NCBI GenBank assembly: GCA_947095585.1
Contig: OX352765.1
Location: forward strand, 63,489,425-63,553,424
DNA length: 64,000 nucleotides
From: Nephrocerus scutellatus
Lineage: Eukaryota > Arthropoda > Insecta > Diptera > Pipunculidae
Direction of reading: 5' to 3'
The notes beneath the pieces are model-generated. The model was not told where the DNA came from. It saw only the letters and a program-made list of their open reading frames with translations, and did not search any database. Made by a program: the position numbers and the translations under genes. Numbering within the stretch: the stretch's first letter is position 1; the number at the start of each line of letters is the position of its first letter. Positions 31,831 through 42,199 of this stretch are shown piece by piece.

Positions 31831-32269
31831 CCTTCCACAGCCAAAAAACGTGCTACCCCACCACCTATATTTGATTCCAGATAGTAACTAATATGTATAC
31901 CAAGTTTGGTTGAAATTGACCTAGGTGTTCCAGAGCTAGTTAGGCACAAACAAATATACAAATATACAAATAATTTTTAATTTGTATAGAGAGTGTTGTA
32001 TCCTAAATATAATTTAAATGTTAGTAAAATAAACTACCAACCGAAAACGGATCTTTTGGCTCGCCTCGTTTTTTTCTCTTGAACTTGCATGACCGCCTTC
32101 GGTCGTAATTAAATTGTGGTGAAGTGGTTAATTAACGCCAAATAAACCCCTACAGATTTACCATTTAGGGTGGCAAATTCCTGTGTTTATAATACTCGTT
32201 TCCAATCCGGGATCTATTAATATTCTAAGTTTTATATTGTTTTTTGTTTCTACTACTATATAGGGTAAT
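31831..32269. other. Repeat-like tail and intergenic stretch
   Basis: The left part (ATGTATACCAAGTTTGGTTG ... AATATACAAATATACAAATAA, to about 31990) has the look of the outer end of a non-autonomous element. The right part is the 5' side of LINE E. No gene is seen. Confidence 0.4.
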
Positions 32270-32272
32270 TTT

Positions 32273-33803
32273 GTGGTAGGCTTTCTGCCTGAAAATCCGA
32301 ATTTTCGATGTTATTTATTTGTCTTGCATAGCTCCCGGACAGAGTGTCCATGGGTTCTACTCTTTTTCGCCCCACGGGCCTTCATCGCCGTTAGAAATAG
32401 TATTAATTATCTATCTCTTTCAAAATTTATAACCTGGAATGTGGTAGCAATCCAGTGCCAGTTTAATCTAGACGGCACGCACCGGGAGATAGTCATCGCT
32501 TCGGCCTACTTTGCCGGGGACAGGGAAGAAATACCGCCCCCAGAAATTCAAGAACTAGTAGAATATTGCCGAAGGCTTAGTAAACCTCTACTGATCGGGT
32601 GCGATGCAAATGCACATAACGAAGAATGGGGGAGCACCGACACAAATAAGAGGGGTGAGTACCTTTTAGAGTTTTTGGTGAAGGAAAACCTAGATGTTTA
32701 CAATGTAGGTAGCATTCAAACATTTGTGACTAGGGTTAGGAAAGAGGTACTCGACATCACCTTCGGAACTCCGACAGTGAGTCGTTTACTCAATAAGTGG
32801 AGGGTATCCTCCGAACCAACTCGGTCAGACCATAGATTAATTTTGTTTGAATTGGGAGGGTTGGTCGTAGGGAAAAGGGTTATTAGAAACCCCAGAAGGA
32901 CAAATTGGGAAAAATTTAGAATCTATTTACAGAGCAATCTACTACACGCTTCAGTTCAAAGAGTGGCTAGGTGCCCGCATGAGCTGGAATGCGCAGAAGT
33001 GGAAATGACTAGGGCAATCTCCGACGCATATGAGTCGAGCTGTCCGATGAGTTCACCCAAAGGGGGTAATGAAGTTCCATGGCGGAACGTAGAACTGTCA
33101 GCCCATCGAAGGCAGGTAAGAAAACTTTTCAAGACCGCCAAGAGAAGGGGCAATTGGCAGGAATACAGAGAGTCTCTCACGGCATATAATACAGAAGTGA
33201 GAAGAGCAAAGCGCAGAAGTTTTCGTAACTTCTGTGAGGAGGTAAAAAACACTAAGGAGTCTGCAAGACTTTACAAAGCGGTGGCAAAAGACACTAGTTG
33301 TTTTAAGGCTTCACTGAGAAACCATGAAGGTGAGTTCACAGATAACGAAGAGCAGAGAGCTCTCCTCCTCTTGAGAAGTCACTTCCCGGGGAGTACGGTG
33401 AACAGTACCGAATCTGATAGGGGCTTAAACTATCGAAGATGCAGTAGAGAAGACTGGAAGAAAGCCTCGGAGATATGCACTGAGCAAAGAATCCGTTGGG
33501 CAGTTAAAAGCTTCCAGCCTTTTAAATCAGCAGGTGTGGGATAATCCCAGCAGTCATGCAAATGGGACTAGACAATCTCCTTCCATACCTACTAAGAATA
33601 TTTACAAGTAGTCTAGCACTCGGGTACATACCACACACCCAAAGTCCTACAGACCAATCAGTCTCACTTCGTTCGTCCTAAAGACTATCGAAAAGGTTAT
33701 CGACAACTATGTAAGGTCGACTATACTAGTAAAAGAACCGCTGCATTCCAGTCAACGCGCATACAGAGCGGGCAGATATACGGAGACCGCACTGTGGGAA
33801 CTG
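32273..33803 (+). pseudogene. LINE E endonuclease and RT fingers
   Basis: The 423-codon frame has IASAYFAGD, LLIGCDANAHNEEWGS (catalytic D/N), LDITFGT and TRSDHRLILF (the terminal SDH), an apurinic-type endonuclease. A linker with R/K-rich helices and the RT start KSFQPFKSAGV follow. The frame breaks at 33541 by loss of a few bases and continues as LPYLLRIFTSSLALGYIP, FVLKTIEKVID and LHSSQRAYRAGRYTETALWELTES, where the inner LINE cuts it. Confidence 0.88.
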
Positions 33804-33814
33804 ACGGAAAGCAT

Positions 33815-35799
33815 GATGATGATGATGATGATGTTATGGGGGTAAATCAATGGCACTGCGACCCTTGTAGATCTATTGCGCCCCCCTCGACTAGCGCTGT
33901 AGGGACGGTGCCTGCCCAACCCTAGAGCACTCCCTCCATACGAATGGCCTTTAGGAACCTAATGATTCCCAGCTGGCCCCTCCTCTGGCGGATCGTTGCA
34001 CCGCAGTCGTTGAGAAGATGCCACGGGGTTTCCTCCGCTTCTCCACATAGCCTGCAGCTGTCATCCTCTTCTACTTTAATTTTCTTTAGGTGTCCCTTCA
34101 GCCTGCAGTGCCCTGTTAGGAACCCCGTAATGATTCTAACATTACTCCTACTTAGTCCCATTATTGATCGGGACCTCTTTGGGTTATAGCCACCCAACAT
34201 TTCTTTCGCTTGCCGTAGACCTGGGAGGTCCTCCCATCTTAATGAAGCGGTTTCTCTACTTATATTGCGTAATTCTTCACGCATAATACGGTACCCAATT
34301 CCACAAAAGGGTTCCGGCTCTACAAGCGGAGTCTCTGCCCCTTTGTTTGCGAGCTTGTCCGCTTGTTCGTTACCTTCTATACCGATGTGTCCCGGCACCC
34401 AGTACAACTTTACTTTGTTGTTTTCACCAAGTTTGTTTAGCCTTGTTTTGCATTCTTCCACCAGTCTAGACGTGGTGTGGACTGCATCTAAAGCTTTTAA
34501 CGCGGCTTGGCTGTCTGACATGATGGCTACTTCCTGCCTCATGTAGTTCCTATTCAGATTGAAGTTCCTCCCATCTTAATGAAGCGGTTTCTTTACTTAA
34601 TTGCGTAATTCTTCACGCATAATACGGTACCCAATTCCACAAAAGGGTTCCGGCCCTACAAGCGGAGTCTCTGCCCCTTTGTTTGTGAGCTTGTCCGCTT
34701 GTTCGTTACCTTCTATACCGATGTGTCCCGGCACCCAGTACAACTTTACTTTGTTGTTTTCACCAAGTTTGTTTAGCCTTGTTTTGCATTCTTCCACCAG
34801 TCTAGACGTGGTGTGGACTGCATCTAAAGCTTTTAGCGCGGCTTGGCTGTCTGACATGATGGCTACTTCCTGCCTCATGTAGTTCCTATTCAGATTGAAT
34901 TGAGCGCATCTTTCGATGGCGTGTACCTCTGCTTGGAAGATACTCGGATAATGGCCCATTGCTTCAGAGTACTTGGTTCGTGGCCCTATTACTCCCGCAC
35001 CTGTGCCCTCCGCCTTCTTTGATCCATCCGTATACCATTTTATAGTTCCTGGGTGTATCTTGTTGTCTGTTTCGGACCTGAATTCCGACTTGGTGCTTAG
35101 TTTGACTTCATAGTTCTTTTTGAACTCCAGCTTTTGCACCATGTTGTCACATGGCATGCATGCCACAGGGGTTAGCTTGGCCAGTGAACTCATTAAGCTC
35201 CTCGCTCTGCTGCCCCTGATGCAGCCAACCTTGGTCAGGCGTACTAGGGCTCATTGGATTTTCCCTCTACCACTATATGCAGCGGGAGTAGCCCAATGCC
35301 CGCCGTTGGGCAAGTTCTCATAGCTCCTGTGATTAGGACACAAGCGAGTCTTTGTACCTTCTCCAATTCTCTCCTAGTGGTGCTTAGCTTGGTTCTACCT
35401 GCCCATGCCACTGCTCCGTAGGTGATCATTGGTATAACTGTCATAGTGCACATCCAGTGCATTATCTTGGGGCTTACTCCCCATGATTTGCCTGCCACCC
35501 TTCTGCACACCATGAGCGCTCTCTTAGATTTTTTTATTTCTGCCTGCTGATGTTTATTCCATAGCAGTCTCTTGTCTAATATCAGACCAAGGTACTTGAC
35601 CTCTTCGCTGATTGGGATCACTTCACCATTGAGGGTTATTGGTCGCATTCGCCCCAATTTCCTTCTGTTGGTGAAGGGAACCAGTGTGGTTTTGCTTGGG
35701 TTCACCATAAGTCCCACCTCGTGGCACCATCTGCTTGTGATATTTAGTCCATTTTGAACTATGTCACATAGAACTTCCTCGAACTTCCCTCTGGCCACT
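33815..35799 (-). mobile_element. Second LINE E copy, 5'-truncated, inserted in the first
   Basis: On the minus strand the copy starts inside RT (VARGKFEEVLCDIVQNGLNI), just after the catalytic box. It reads through the thumb (VKYLGLILDKRLLWNKHQQ) and RNase H (IKWYTDGSKK, FQAEVHAIERC, IMSDSQAALKAL, GNEQADKL) to a C-terminal zinc-like CRLCGEAEETPWHLLNDC. The 3' end carries a (CAT)n tail (ATG repeats at 33812-33832). A 334-337-bp tandem duplication lies in RNase H. The RT palm is absent because of 5' truncation. Confidence 0.9.
34231..34903 (-). repeat. Tandem duplication of about 335 bp within LINE E RNase H
   Basis: The blocks from CTCCCATCTTAATGAAGCGG at 34231 and at 34568 are near-identical for about 335 bp, so the segment from MRQEVAIMSDSQAALK to GIGYRIMREELRN is present twice in a row. 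The units differ at a few bases (LANKGAETPLVEPE versus LTNKGAETPLVGPE). Confidence 0.85.
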
Positions 35800-35810
35800 A
35801 CGGAAAGCAT

Positions 35811-37337
35811 AGAGGGCTCCCTCGCCAGTAAGGAAATCGCTCTATACGCCATCCTAGATATCGAAGGGGCGTTTGACAACGCATCACATGAGGCGATAAG
35901 AAATGCTCTGGAAAAGAAAACAGTAGACGGCACAATCAGTAAATGGATGTGCGAGATGCTAATCACTAGAACAGCAGAAACCATAGTCGGTGACAAAACC
36001 ATTATTGTTAACACAAGAAGAGGGTGCCCACAAGGAGGAGTACTTTCTCCGCTACTGTGGAGCATCCTTGTAGACGAACTACTTCAGCGACTACCTGAAG
36101 CAGGAACTGTATCCCAGGGATACGGGGACGATATAGTCATTGTGGCCAGGGGGAAGTTCGAGGAAGTTCTATGTGACATAGTTCAAAATGGACTAAATAT
36201 CACAAGCAGATGGTGCCAAGAGGTGGGACTTAGGGTGAACCCAAACCAAACCACACTGGTTCACTTCACCAACAGAAGATAGTTATACCAATGATCATCT
36301 ACGGACCAGTGGCATGGGCAGGTAGAACCAAGCTAAGCACCACAAGGAGAGAATTGGAGAAGGTACAAAGGCTAGCTTGTGTCCTAATCACAGGAGCTAT
36401 GAGAACCTGCCCCACGGCGGGTATGGAGGTGATCACTGGGCTACTCCCGCTGCACATAGTGGTAGAGGGCAAATCCAATGAAACCATAGTACGTTTGACC
36501 AAGGTTGGCTGCTTCACGGGCAGCAGAGCTGGGAGCTTAATAAAATCACTAGCCAAGCTAACCCCTGTGGCATGCATGCCATGTGACAACATGGTGCAAA
36601 ATCTTGAGTTCAAAAAGAACTATGAGGTCAAACTAAGCACCAAGGCGGACTTCAGGTCCGAAACAGATTACAAGATACATCCAGGAACCATAAAATGGTA
36701 TACGGATGGCCACGAACCAAGTACTCTGAAGCAATGGGCCATTATCCGAGTATCTTCCAGGCAGAGGTTCACGCCATCGAAAGATGCGCTCAATTCAATC
36801 TGGATAGGAAATACATGAGGCAGGAAATAGCTATCATGTCAGACAGCCAAGCTGCGCTAAAAGCTTTAGATGCATTCCACACCACGTCTAGACTGGTGGA
36901 AGAGTGCAAAACAAAGTTAAACAAACTTGGTGAAGGCAACAAAGTAAAGTTGTACTGGGTGCCGGGACACATCGGCATAGAAGGTAACGAACAAGCTGAC
37001 AAGCTCGCAAACAAAGGGGCAGAGACTCCACTAGTAGGGCCGGAACCCTTCTGTGGAATTGGGTACCGTATTATGCGTGAAGAAATACGCCATATAGGTA
37101 AAGAAACCGCTTCAGCAAGGTGGGAGGGTCTCCCAGGTCTACGGCAAGCGAAGGAAATGTTGGGTGGCTATAACCCAAAGAGGTCCCGATCAATAATGGG
37201 ACTAAGTAGGGGTAATGTTAAAATCATTACGAGGTTACTAACAGGGCACTGTAAGCTGAAGGGACACCTAAAGAAAATTAAATAAGAAGAGGATGACAGC
37301 TGCAGGCTATGTGGAGAAGCGGAGGAAACCCCATAGA
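35811..37337 (+). pseudogene. LINE E RT palm, thumb and RNase H (outer copy)
   Basis: The frame resumes with ILDIEGAFDNASHEAI, RGCPQGGVLSPLLW and the catalytic GYGDDIVIV. About 230 nt are deleted near 36282 relative to the inner copy, joining FTNRR to MIIYGPVAWAG with a frameshift. RNase H follows with a smaller deletion after YTDG (about 36710), then IMSDSQAALKAL and GNEQADKLANKG. The 3' end (CAAGGGTCGCAGTGCCATTG) is shared with the inner copy, ending in short ATC/ATG repeats near 37365. Confidence 0.88.
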
Positions 37338-37375
37338 TCCACAAGGGTCGCAGTGCCATTGATTTATCATGATCA

Positions 37376-37550
37376 TCATGTATGTATGTAATTTACTTAC
37401 GTTTGAAAAATGTCCGTCGCGTGTGCTCCAGTGCCTTGTGCACATTGGGCGTGGTGAAGAGAATTTCCGTTATGCAGACAAAGTGTCCACTAAGCGAATA
37501 ACCGTAAGCCGGTGAATGGAGTAGGAGTATGGAATAAATTAAGCGTAACT
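37376..37550 (-). repeat. Errantivirus B LTR fragment, lacking the MITE
   Basis: This matches the LTR at 18985-19399 apart from the 236-bp MITE, reading GCAGACAAAGTGTCC straight across at 37475-37489. It starts at 37550 with AGTTACGC (minus strand) and is cut off at 37376. Confidence 0.82.
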
Positions 37551-37944
37551 GAATGCTCTAATATCCACATACACACATCGATTTTTATATATATAGAAGA
37601 TATGAAAATCGATTCTTAGAGCGTGGGAATGAATCAGTCGTTCCTACCTTAACGAGTACTTCCTAAGATAAAGCCACCCACCCACCGCCTCAACCCAGGA
37701 CTTTCTCTTTAATTAAGTGCTAGTTTTCTCGTGACAAAAATTGTTTCTGGTCTCTTTATTGCAGAGCAGCTGTAATCTGATTTGCAAACTTTCATTGTGA
37801 TACGCTCGGAATACCATCTTGTGTTCTGTTGTGTGCTAATGTACTGAATATGTACTGTCTCCTGACCTATTTTAACGTTAAAAACGACTTAAACAACGTA
37901 TTGAAGAGAGACATAGACTTTCCGTTCAACCTATTCAAAGAATT
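37551..37944. other. Unassigned stretch
   Basis: The left part repeats a 30-bp block of the 12.24-kb region (CACACATCGATTTTTATATATATAGAA). A plus-strand frame (37829-38086) has no recognisable domain. No gene is supported. Confidence 0.4.
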
Positions 37945-38500
37945 CTTTTTAAATTCTCTATATATATCGCGTGCCCGTGGCTGGCTGGTCAGATCTTGTG
38001 ATCAATTTTTAGCCCACACATATATATTTCCGGTGTCAATACTTTTTATTTGTTTGAGAGTGATCGGGCCGCGGGGTCCCATATAGCGACATCAGATCAT
38101 GTCATATTTTGATGACTGTTCTGTCTGCGTGGTGCACTGTGAGCGGCGCTGCTTGCTTTGCGATTGGGGTTGTTTTGTTGTTGGGTTGCAGTGCTTCGTA
38201 TGTGTGTTTATTTTTCAGAATGTATTGGAATTTAGCATACTTTTCGTTATTGGAGAATTTACATGAAAACTTTTAACTTTTATCGGTGGTTTTTTTTATC
38301 GTCTGGATACCTTCTGTGTCTGGTTTGACTGAGAATACAACTTTCCCGCGAGCTAATTTTAATAGAGTATACGTTCGTTGGAATGAAAAAAACAACCCAT
38401 AAAAAAAGTTTCATCTAAATTCTCTGATCGGAAATACACATGTGTGCAAAGTTGCAAATCGGGTTTATTTTAATAGAAATTTGTTCAAGGAAAGTTTGTC
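37945..38500 (-). repeat. Interspersed repeats X (two fragments) and Y
   Basis: The stretch 37945-38110 matches one end of X (AAATTCTCTATAT..CGTGCCCGTGGCTGGCTGG, GTGATCGGGCC). Repeat Y in reverse relative to 2235-2395 covers 38125-38280. Another X end fragment (TTTCATCTAAATTCTCTGATCG, ACACATGTGTGCAAA) covers 38385-38470. The mosaic suggests internal rearrangement or a composite non-autonomous element. Confidence 0.65.
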
Positions 38501-38547
38501 CTTTAAAGGATTTTTTGCAATAATTTTTTATAAATATTCCGAATTTT

Positions 38548-38995
38548 CCGGCCGGTATGTATGTATGTTCTTTTTATATTTCCACACTAATGAGCAGGTT
38601 CTCGTAATGTTGGGAAAGTGATCAGTCTCTTGGGTCAAGGGATAAACAAACGAATTTTTTTATAAATCTCATGTTTTAATGAACTTATCAGAAAATAGTA
38701 GTTGTAGGAAGGAAAGAGATGTCGATGAGCATGCATTTTGAATGCCTGTGGATCACATTGATCCGGGAATATAGAGCTTAATAAAGCATTCCACATTCGT
38801 GTTGTACGACTAAAGAAATAGTCTATAAACTTAACAGTACGTCCGGAGAGGGGCTTAAGGGTAAACTGATGAACATTAAATGCGAGTATTATTAAAGGGC
38901 GGAATGCAAATGGCTACTTCTCTTGATTAACGTTGATGGAAAAACAGGTAAAACAAGCTAACAGCTAACAAGCAGGAGATGCAATGCAAATTCAT
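38548..38995 (-). pseudogene. LINE family F 3' fragment
   Basis: The minus strand is the tail of the family F ORF2 and 3' UTR, very similar to 41445-41834 (GAGATGTCGATGAGCATGCATTT, GAATGCCTGTGGATCACATTGATCCGGGAATATAGAG). It ends in a (CATA)n-type tail at 38548-38568. It lacks about 80 bp of UTR that the other copy keeps. Confidence 0.72.
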
Positions 38996-39200
38996 TTGCA
39001 AGCTCCAGTGACATCTTGTAGTGAATTTGTTCATACTGTCAGTGCCATTTTGTATCTACACCTATCATTGATATTATCGGCAGAAGTTACTAACCTGTAT
39101 CCTTACTATTTTTAACTGTATTTTTCTGGGATGCTAGGGACGCAGTACGGCTTTTGTTGACAGCAAAAATAAAAGGGATCATTAACAATAAAAAATCGTA

Positions 39201-40137
39201 CTATTTTGTTAATTTATTGATCAAGTTAAAAACGTTTTTTTCTCTTTGTATTGCACGGTTGATACAAGTATCCATTAGTTCTTTACTTAAGGGAAATCCG
39301 CCGGACTTTAAAATAAAACATACTTCTCCATTACATACGGCAATATTAATTGTGGCGCTCGAAAGCTTTTCCTCATCAGCTGTAGGATCTGTTACAATTA
39401 TATTGCTGAAATTGATATCAAAATTATATCAATAATCAAATTCACTTAAAACTTACTCTTCAAAAAGCATCAGTGACGTCGAAATAGGTATAGATCTTAT
39501 TGTGAGATGTTGTTTAGGACTACTGACGTCCACTTCCACTCTATTTATGTCAGCTTCGTATATTATTTTTGGAAGTTCAAGAACTTTTAATGCAGCAACA
39601 CAAGCAATAAGAGCGGCATCTACAACGCATCCATCATCATCAAAACAAAAAATGTCACAATAAAGTGCCCAGACAAGCCTCTCGCGATAAATACAAAGTT
39701 CTTTTAGATTAAGGCAATTAGAATTTGCCAATACATTATGAATTACACAACTCAAGGCATCAGATTCATCGCTGGGACCGGATTGTGTCCGATTTTTGAA
39801 GGAATAAATTTGATGTAAATCAACTTTAGGAATAAAAAACCCATTTTCAGGACTTGATGCCTTCGGTTTAGCTAGCTCCGCGCGTATACCACACACGACG
39901 CTGGTATTTCCAATTTTTACTACTGCCGAACCATCTGATGTAGATATTGAACCCAAGTTAATTCCAACAGGTCGGAATTTATCAAATTCCCTACCATCAG
40001 GACGGATATTTTTATTCACATAATCACGAAAGTACTTTATAGGATGAATTAATCTACAACAAAAGCGTTATTTATAATGAAAGCACACAACGGCGAACAA
40101 CTTTCTTTTGACAAACTTACTTGTATTGCTCTGGCAT
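39201..40137 (-). CDS. Rrp43: Exosome complex component Rrp43 (EXOSC8), three exons
   Basis: Exons (minus strand) are 40137-40121, 40053-39457 and 39405-39201. Introns of 67 and 51 bp have donors GTAAGT and acceptors TAG and CAG. The joined frame is 819 nt, 272 codons plus TAG, close to the roughly 276 residues of the human protein, with no break. It is an RNase PH-fold subunit of the nine-subunit RNA exosome core (RNA decay and processing, nucleus and cytoplasm). Diagnostic blocks are RPDGREFDKFRP near residue 20, SISTSDGSAVVKIGNTSVVCGI, LVWALYCDIFCFDDDG, AALIACVAALKVLELPKI and VTDPTADEEKL. Animal Rrp43 has lost phosphorolytic activity and is structural (family knowledge). RRP42 and RRP45 were considered and fit worse. 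An AATAAA overlaps the last codons (about 39212-39217). Confidence 0.93.
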
Positions 40138-40590
40138 TTTAGATTTTACTATATAATATCTCGATTTCTGATTGTTTAAAGGCCAAAACACAAAAGCACA
40201 ATAGTGAAAGCCATTCCGATGACTTATGAGATATGAAAGCAGATGCACCCAACCCAATCATAAGGGCTGATTACACTGTCATTATATTCCCATTACATTA
40301 ATGGAAAATGAAACGAAAGGAAAAGTAACATTTGACAATTCGGCTAAACGTGATTATTGAGTTATATTACTAGTGCTAATTTCGACTCAATTGTTGTTGT
40401 TTCCAGCGAACACCCTAATATAAAAACAAATATTTTCAAGTTCAATCAATTAGGCTGCATTCATTTGAATGACGAGCAGCGCCGACTTTTTGACATTTTT
40501 TACGTATTTGTAATTTTGTTGCTTAGATAGAATATTAAATTTAATTAATAAAAATATTAGTTTTATATAAAAAAAAATTTAAATATTTTT
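40138..40590. other. Upstream region of Rrp43
   Basis: This contains the Rrp43 5' UTR and promoter side (read leftward). No clear TATA box is seen at a sensible distance, which suits a housekeeping gene. There is no divergent gene that I could recognise. Confidence 0.5.
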
Positions 40591-40773
40591 CAATACACAA
40601 AAACACCAAGATTATAAAAAATGCATAACTTTTCAAGCCTAGTGATAATTTTTTTTTCCTACAAAAAAAAAGTAATAATAAACAACAACAAAAAACAAAT
40701 TCAAAATGGCACTATCGGACAATAGTATAAGTTCAAATTTTTTTTTGTCGTTTTATATAAATATTTTTAAATA

Positions 40774-41077
40774 AAGGGTGTTTTTTTGGGAGGTTTGTTT
40801 TTCCGATAGATGTCGTTTTATTTTATGACAGTTGTTTTGACAGCTCAAAGTGGCATTTCTACTCAGTATTGTTTGGCAAATCATTATGAAAAAAAAAAAA
40901 AAAAAAAAAAAAAATGACATTTGTGAAAAATAGTCGTGGTAGCCATATGCCAGAAATTGTGTTTAAATGTTAAATGCCAAAAAATTATCTACCAAATAAA
41001 AAAAAATTTTGGTCATTTCATAATTTTATATGTGTTTTATTCAAAAAAAAAATCGGCAACCTCTTAAAAAAACACGT
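40774..41077 (+). mobile_element. Mariner-type MITE, palindrome arm 1
   Basis: The element begins AAGGGTGTTTTTTTGGGAGG and ends CTCTTAAAAAAACACGT, with TA on both sides (40772-40773, 41078-41079). GGGTGTTTTTTT-type termini and TA targets fit mariner-derived elements. It has an A run of about 26. No transposase remains. Confidence 0.8.
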
Positions 41078-41085
41078 TATATCTA

Positions 41086-41387
41086 ACGGGTGTTTTTTTA
41101 AGAGGTTGCCGATTTTTTTTTTGAATAAAACACATATAAAATTATGAAATGACCAAAATTTTTTTTTATTTGGTAGATAATTTTTTGGCATTTAAAATTT
41201 AAACACAATTTCTGGCATATGGCTACCACGACTATTTTTCACAAATGTCATTTTTTTTTTTTTTTTTTTTTTCATAATGATTTGCCAAACAATACTGAGT
41301 AGAAATGCCACTTTGAGCTGTCAAAACAACTGTCATAAAATAAAACGACATCTATCGGAAAAACAAACCTCCCAAAAAAACACCCGT
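41086..41387 (-). mobile_element. Mariner-type MITE, palindrome arm 2
   Basis: This is the reverse complement of 40774-41077 with essentially one substitution and homopolymer length differences. It lies 8 bp away (TATATCTA) and is also flanked by TA (41084-41085, 41388-41389). Together the two make a palindrome of about 610 bp. Confidence 0.82.
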
Positions 41388-41444
41388 TATTTGTAACGAA
41401 GTTGGTGGTGTTATTTTTGATAGCTTGCCGAAACTTGAATAGGA

Positions 41445-41834
41445 AAATGTATCTTCTATACATATTAATAAAAATCTGTATGTATGTTCTTTATAGGTTT
41501 CCACACTAATGAGCTGGTTTTCGTAATGTTGTGAAAGTGACTCCTGGGTCAAGGGATCAACAAACGAACTTTTTTATAAATCTTATGTTTTAATGAACTT
41601 ATCAGAAAATATGTAGTAGTTGTAGTATTTTTTTTCATTGACACACGCTCAAAGGGTTTAAACGCTTATGATGCTAGGCATCACTAGACAGGCACTAAGG
41701 TATCAAGGAAGGAAAGAGATGTCGATGAGCATGCATTTCGAATGCCTGTGGATCACATTGATCCGGGAATATAGAGCTTGGTAAAGCATTCCACATTCGT
41801 GTTGTACGACTAAAGAAATAGTCTATAAACTTAA
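41445..41834 (-). pseudogene. LINE family F 3' fragment between direct repeats
   Basis: A short C-terminal frame (SRTTRMWNALPSSIFPDQ, 41835-41780) includes sequence from the flanking repeat. The rest matches 38548-38835, ending in TACATACATACA-type tail sequence near 41470. It is 5'-truncated to a few hundred bases. Confidence 0.7.
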
Positions 41835-42199
41835 CAATACACAAAAACACAAAGATTATAAAAAATGTATAACTTTCCAGCGATAATTTTATTTTTATAT
41901 TTCCTACAAAAAAAGTAATCAATTATAAACAACAACAACAAAATACAAATTCGAAATGGCACTATCGGACAATAGTTTAAGTTCAAAATTTTTTTTGTCT
42001 TTTTATATAAATATTTTTAAATATTTGTAACGAAGTTGGTGGTGTTATTTTTGATAGCTTGCCGAAACTTGAATAGGAGGGGGCGATGCTACTTGGATAG
42101 ATATGGTGCCCTTGTATGGTGATCTTGTTTTATCTTGAGACATTTCGCCTCCACAGATTACGTTGAATCTTGTCTTTGATTTCATGGCGTAGATCCATT

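Larger units (their letters stand above)
32270..37345 (+). mobile_element. Non-LTR retrotransposon E (endonuclease-RT-RNase H), split by a second copy
   Basis: The plus-strand element reads endonuclease and RT fingers (32273-33803), is interrupted by a minus-strand copy of the same family (33815-35799), and resumes at 35811 with RT palm, thumb and RNase H to about 37337. The 11-bp sequence ACGGAAAGCAT occurs at 33804-33814 and 35800-35810, the target-site duplication of the inner copy. The layout (EEP endonuclease, RT, RNase H) fits the R1/LOA/I group; I cannot place the clade exactly. Confidence 0.9.
40591..42078 (+). repeat. Direct repeats of about 240 bp flanking a LINE F fragment
   Basis: Sequence from CAATACACAAAAACAC at 40591 to GAATAGGA at 41444 (ignoring the palindrome at 40774-41387) recurs at 41835-42078, at roughly 85-90 percent identity by eye. 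The second copy reads AAATATTTGTAACGAAG straight across the site where the first carries the palindrome. The LINE F fragment lies exactly between the two copies. Confidence 0.8.

Noticed and set aside
34265..34546. Plus-strand frames of 93 codons at 34265 and 34601
   Set aside because: They are shadows of the duplicated RNase H coding on the minus strand.
35760..35850. Twin-priming 5' inversion of a single LINE E
   Set aside because: Both halves contain complete 3' ends, and an 11-bp duplication flanks the minus-strand part, so it is a second insertion and not an inversion.
39201..40137. Bacterial-type RNase PH or polynucleotide phosphorylase
   Set aside because: The three-exon structure and Rrp43-specific blocks identify the eukaryotic exosome subunit.
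41272..41552. Minus-strand frames at 41272-41463 and 41352-41552
   Set aside because: They run across the palindrome arm and its flank and have no transposase similarity.
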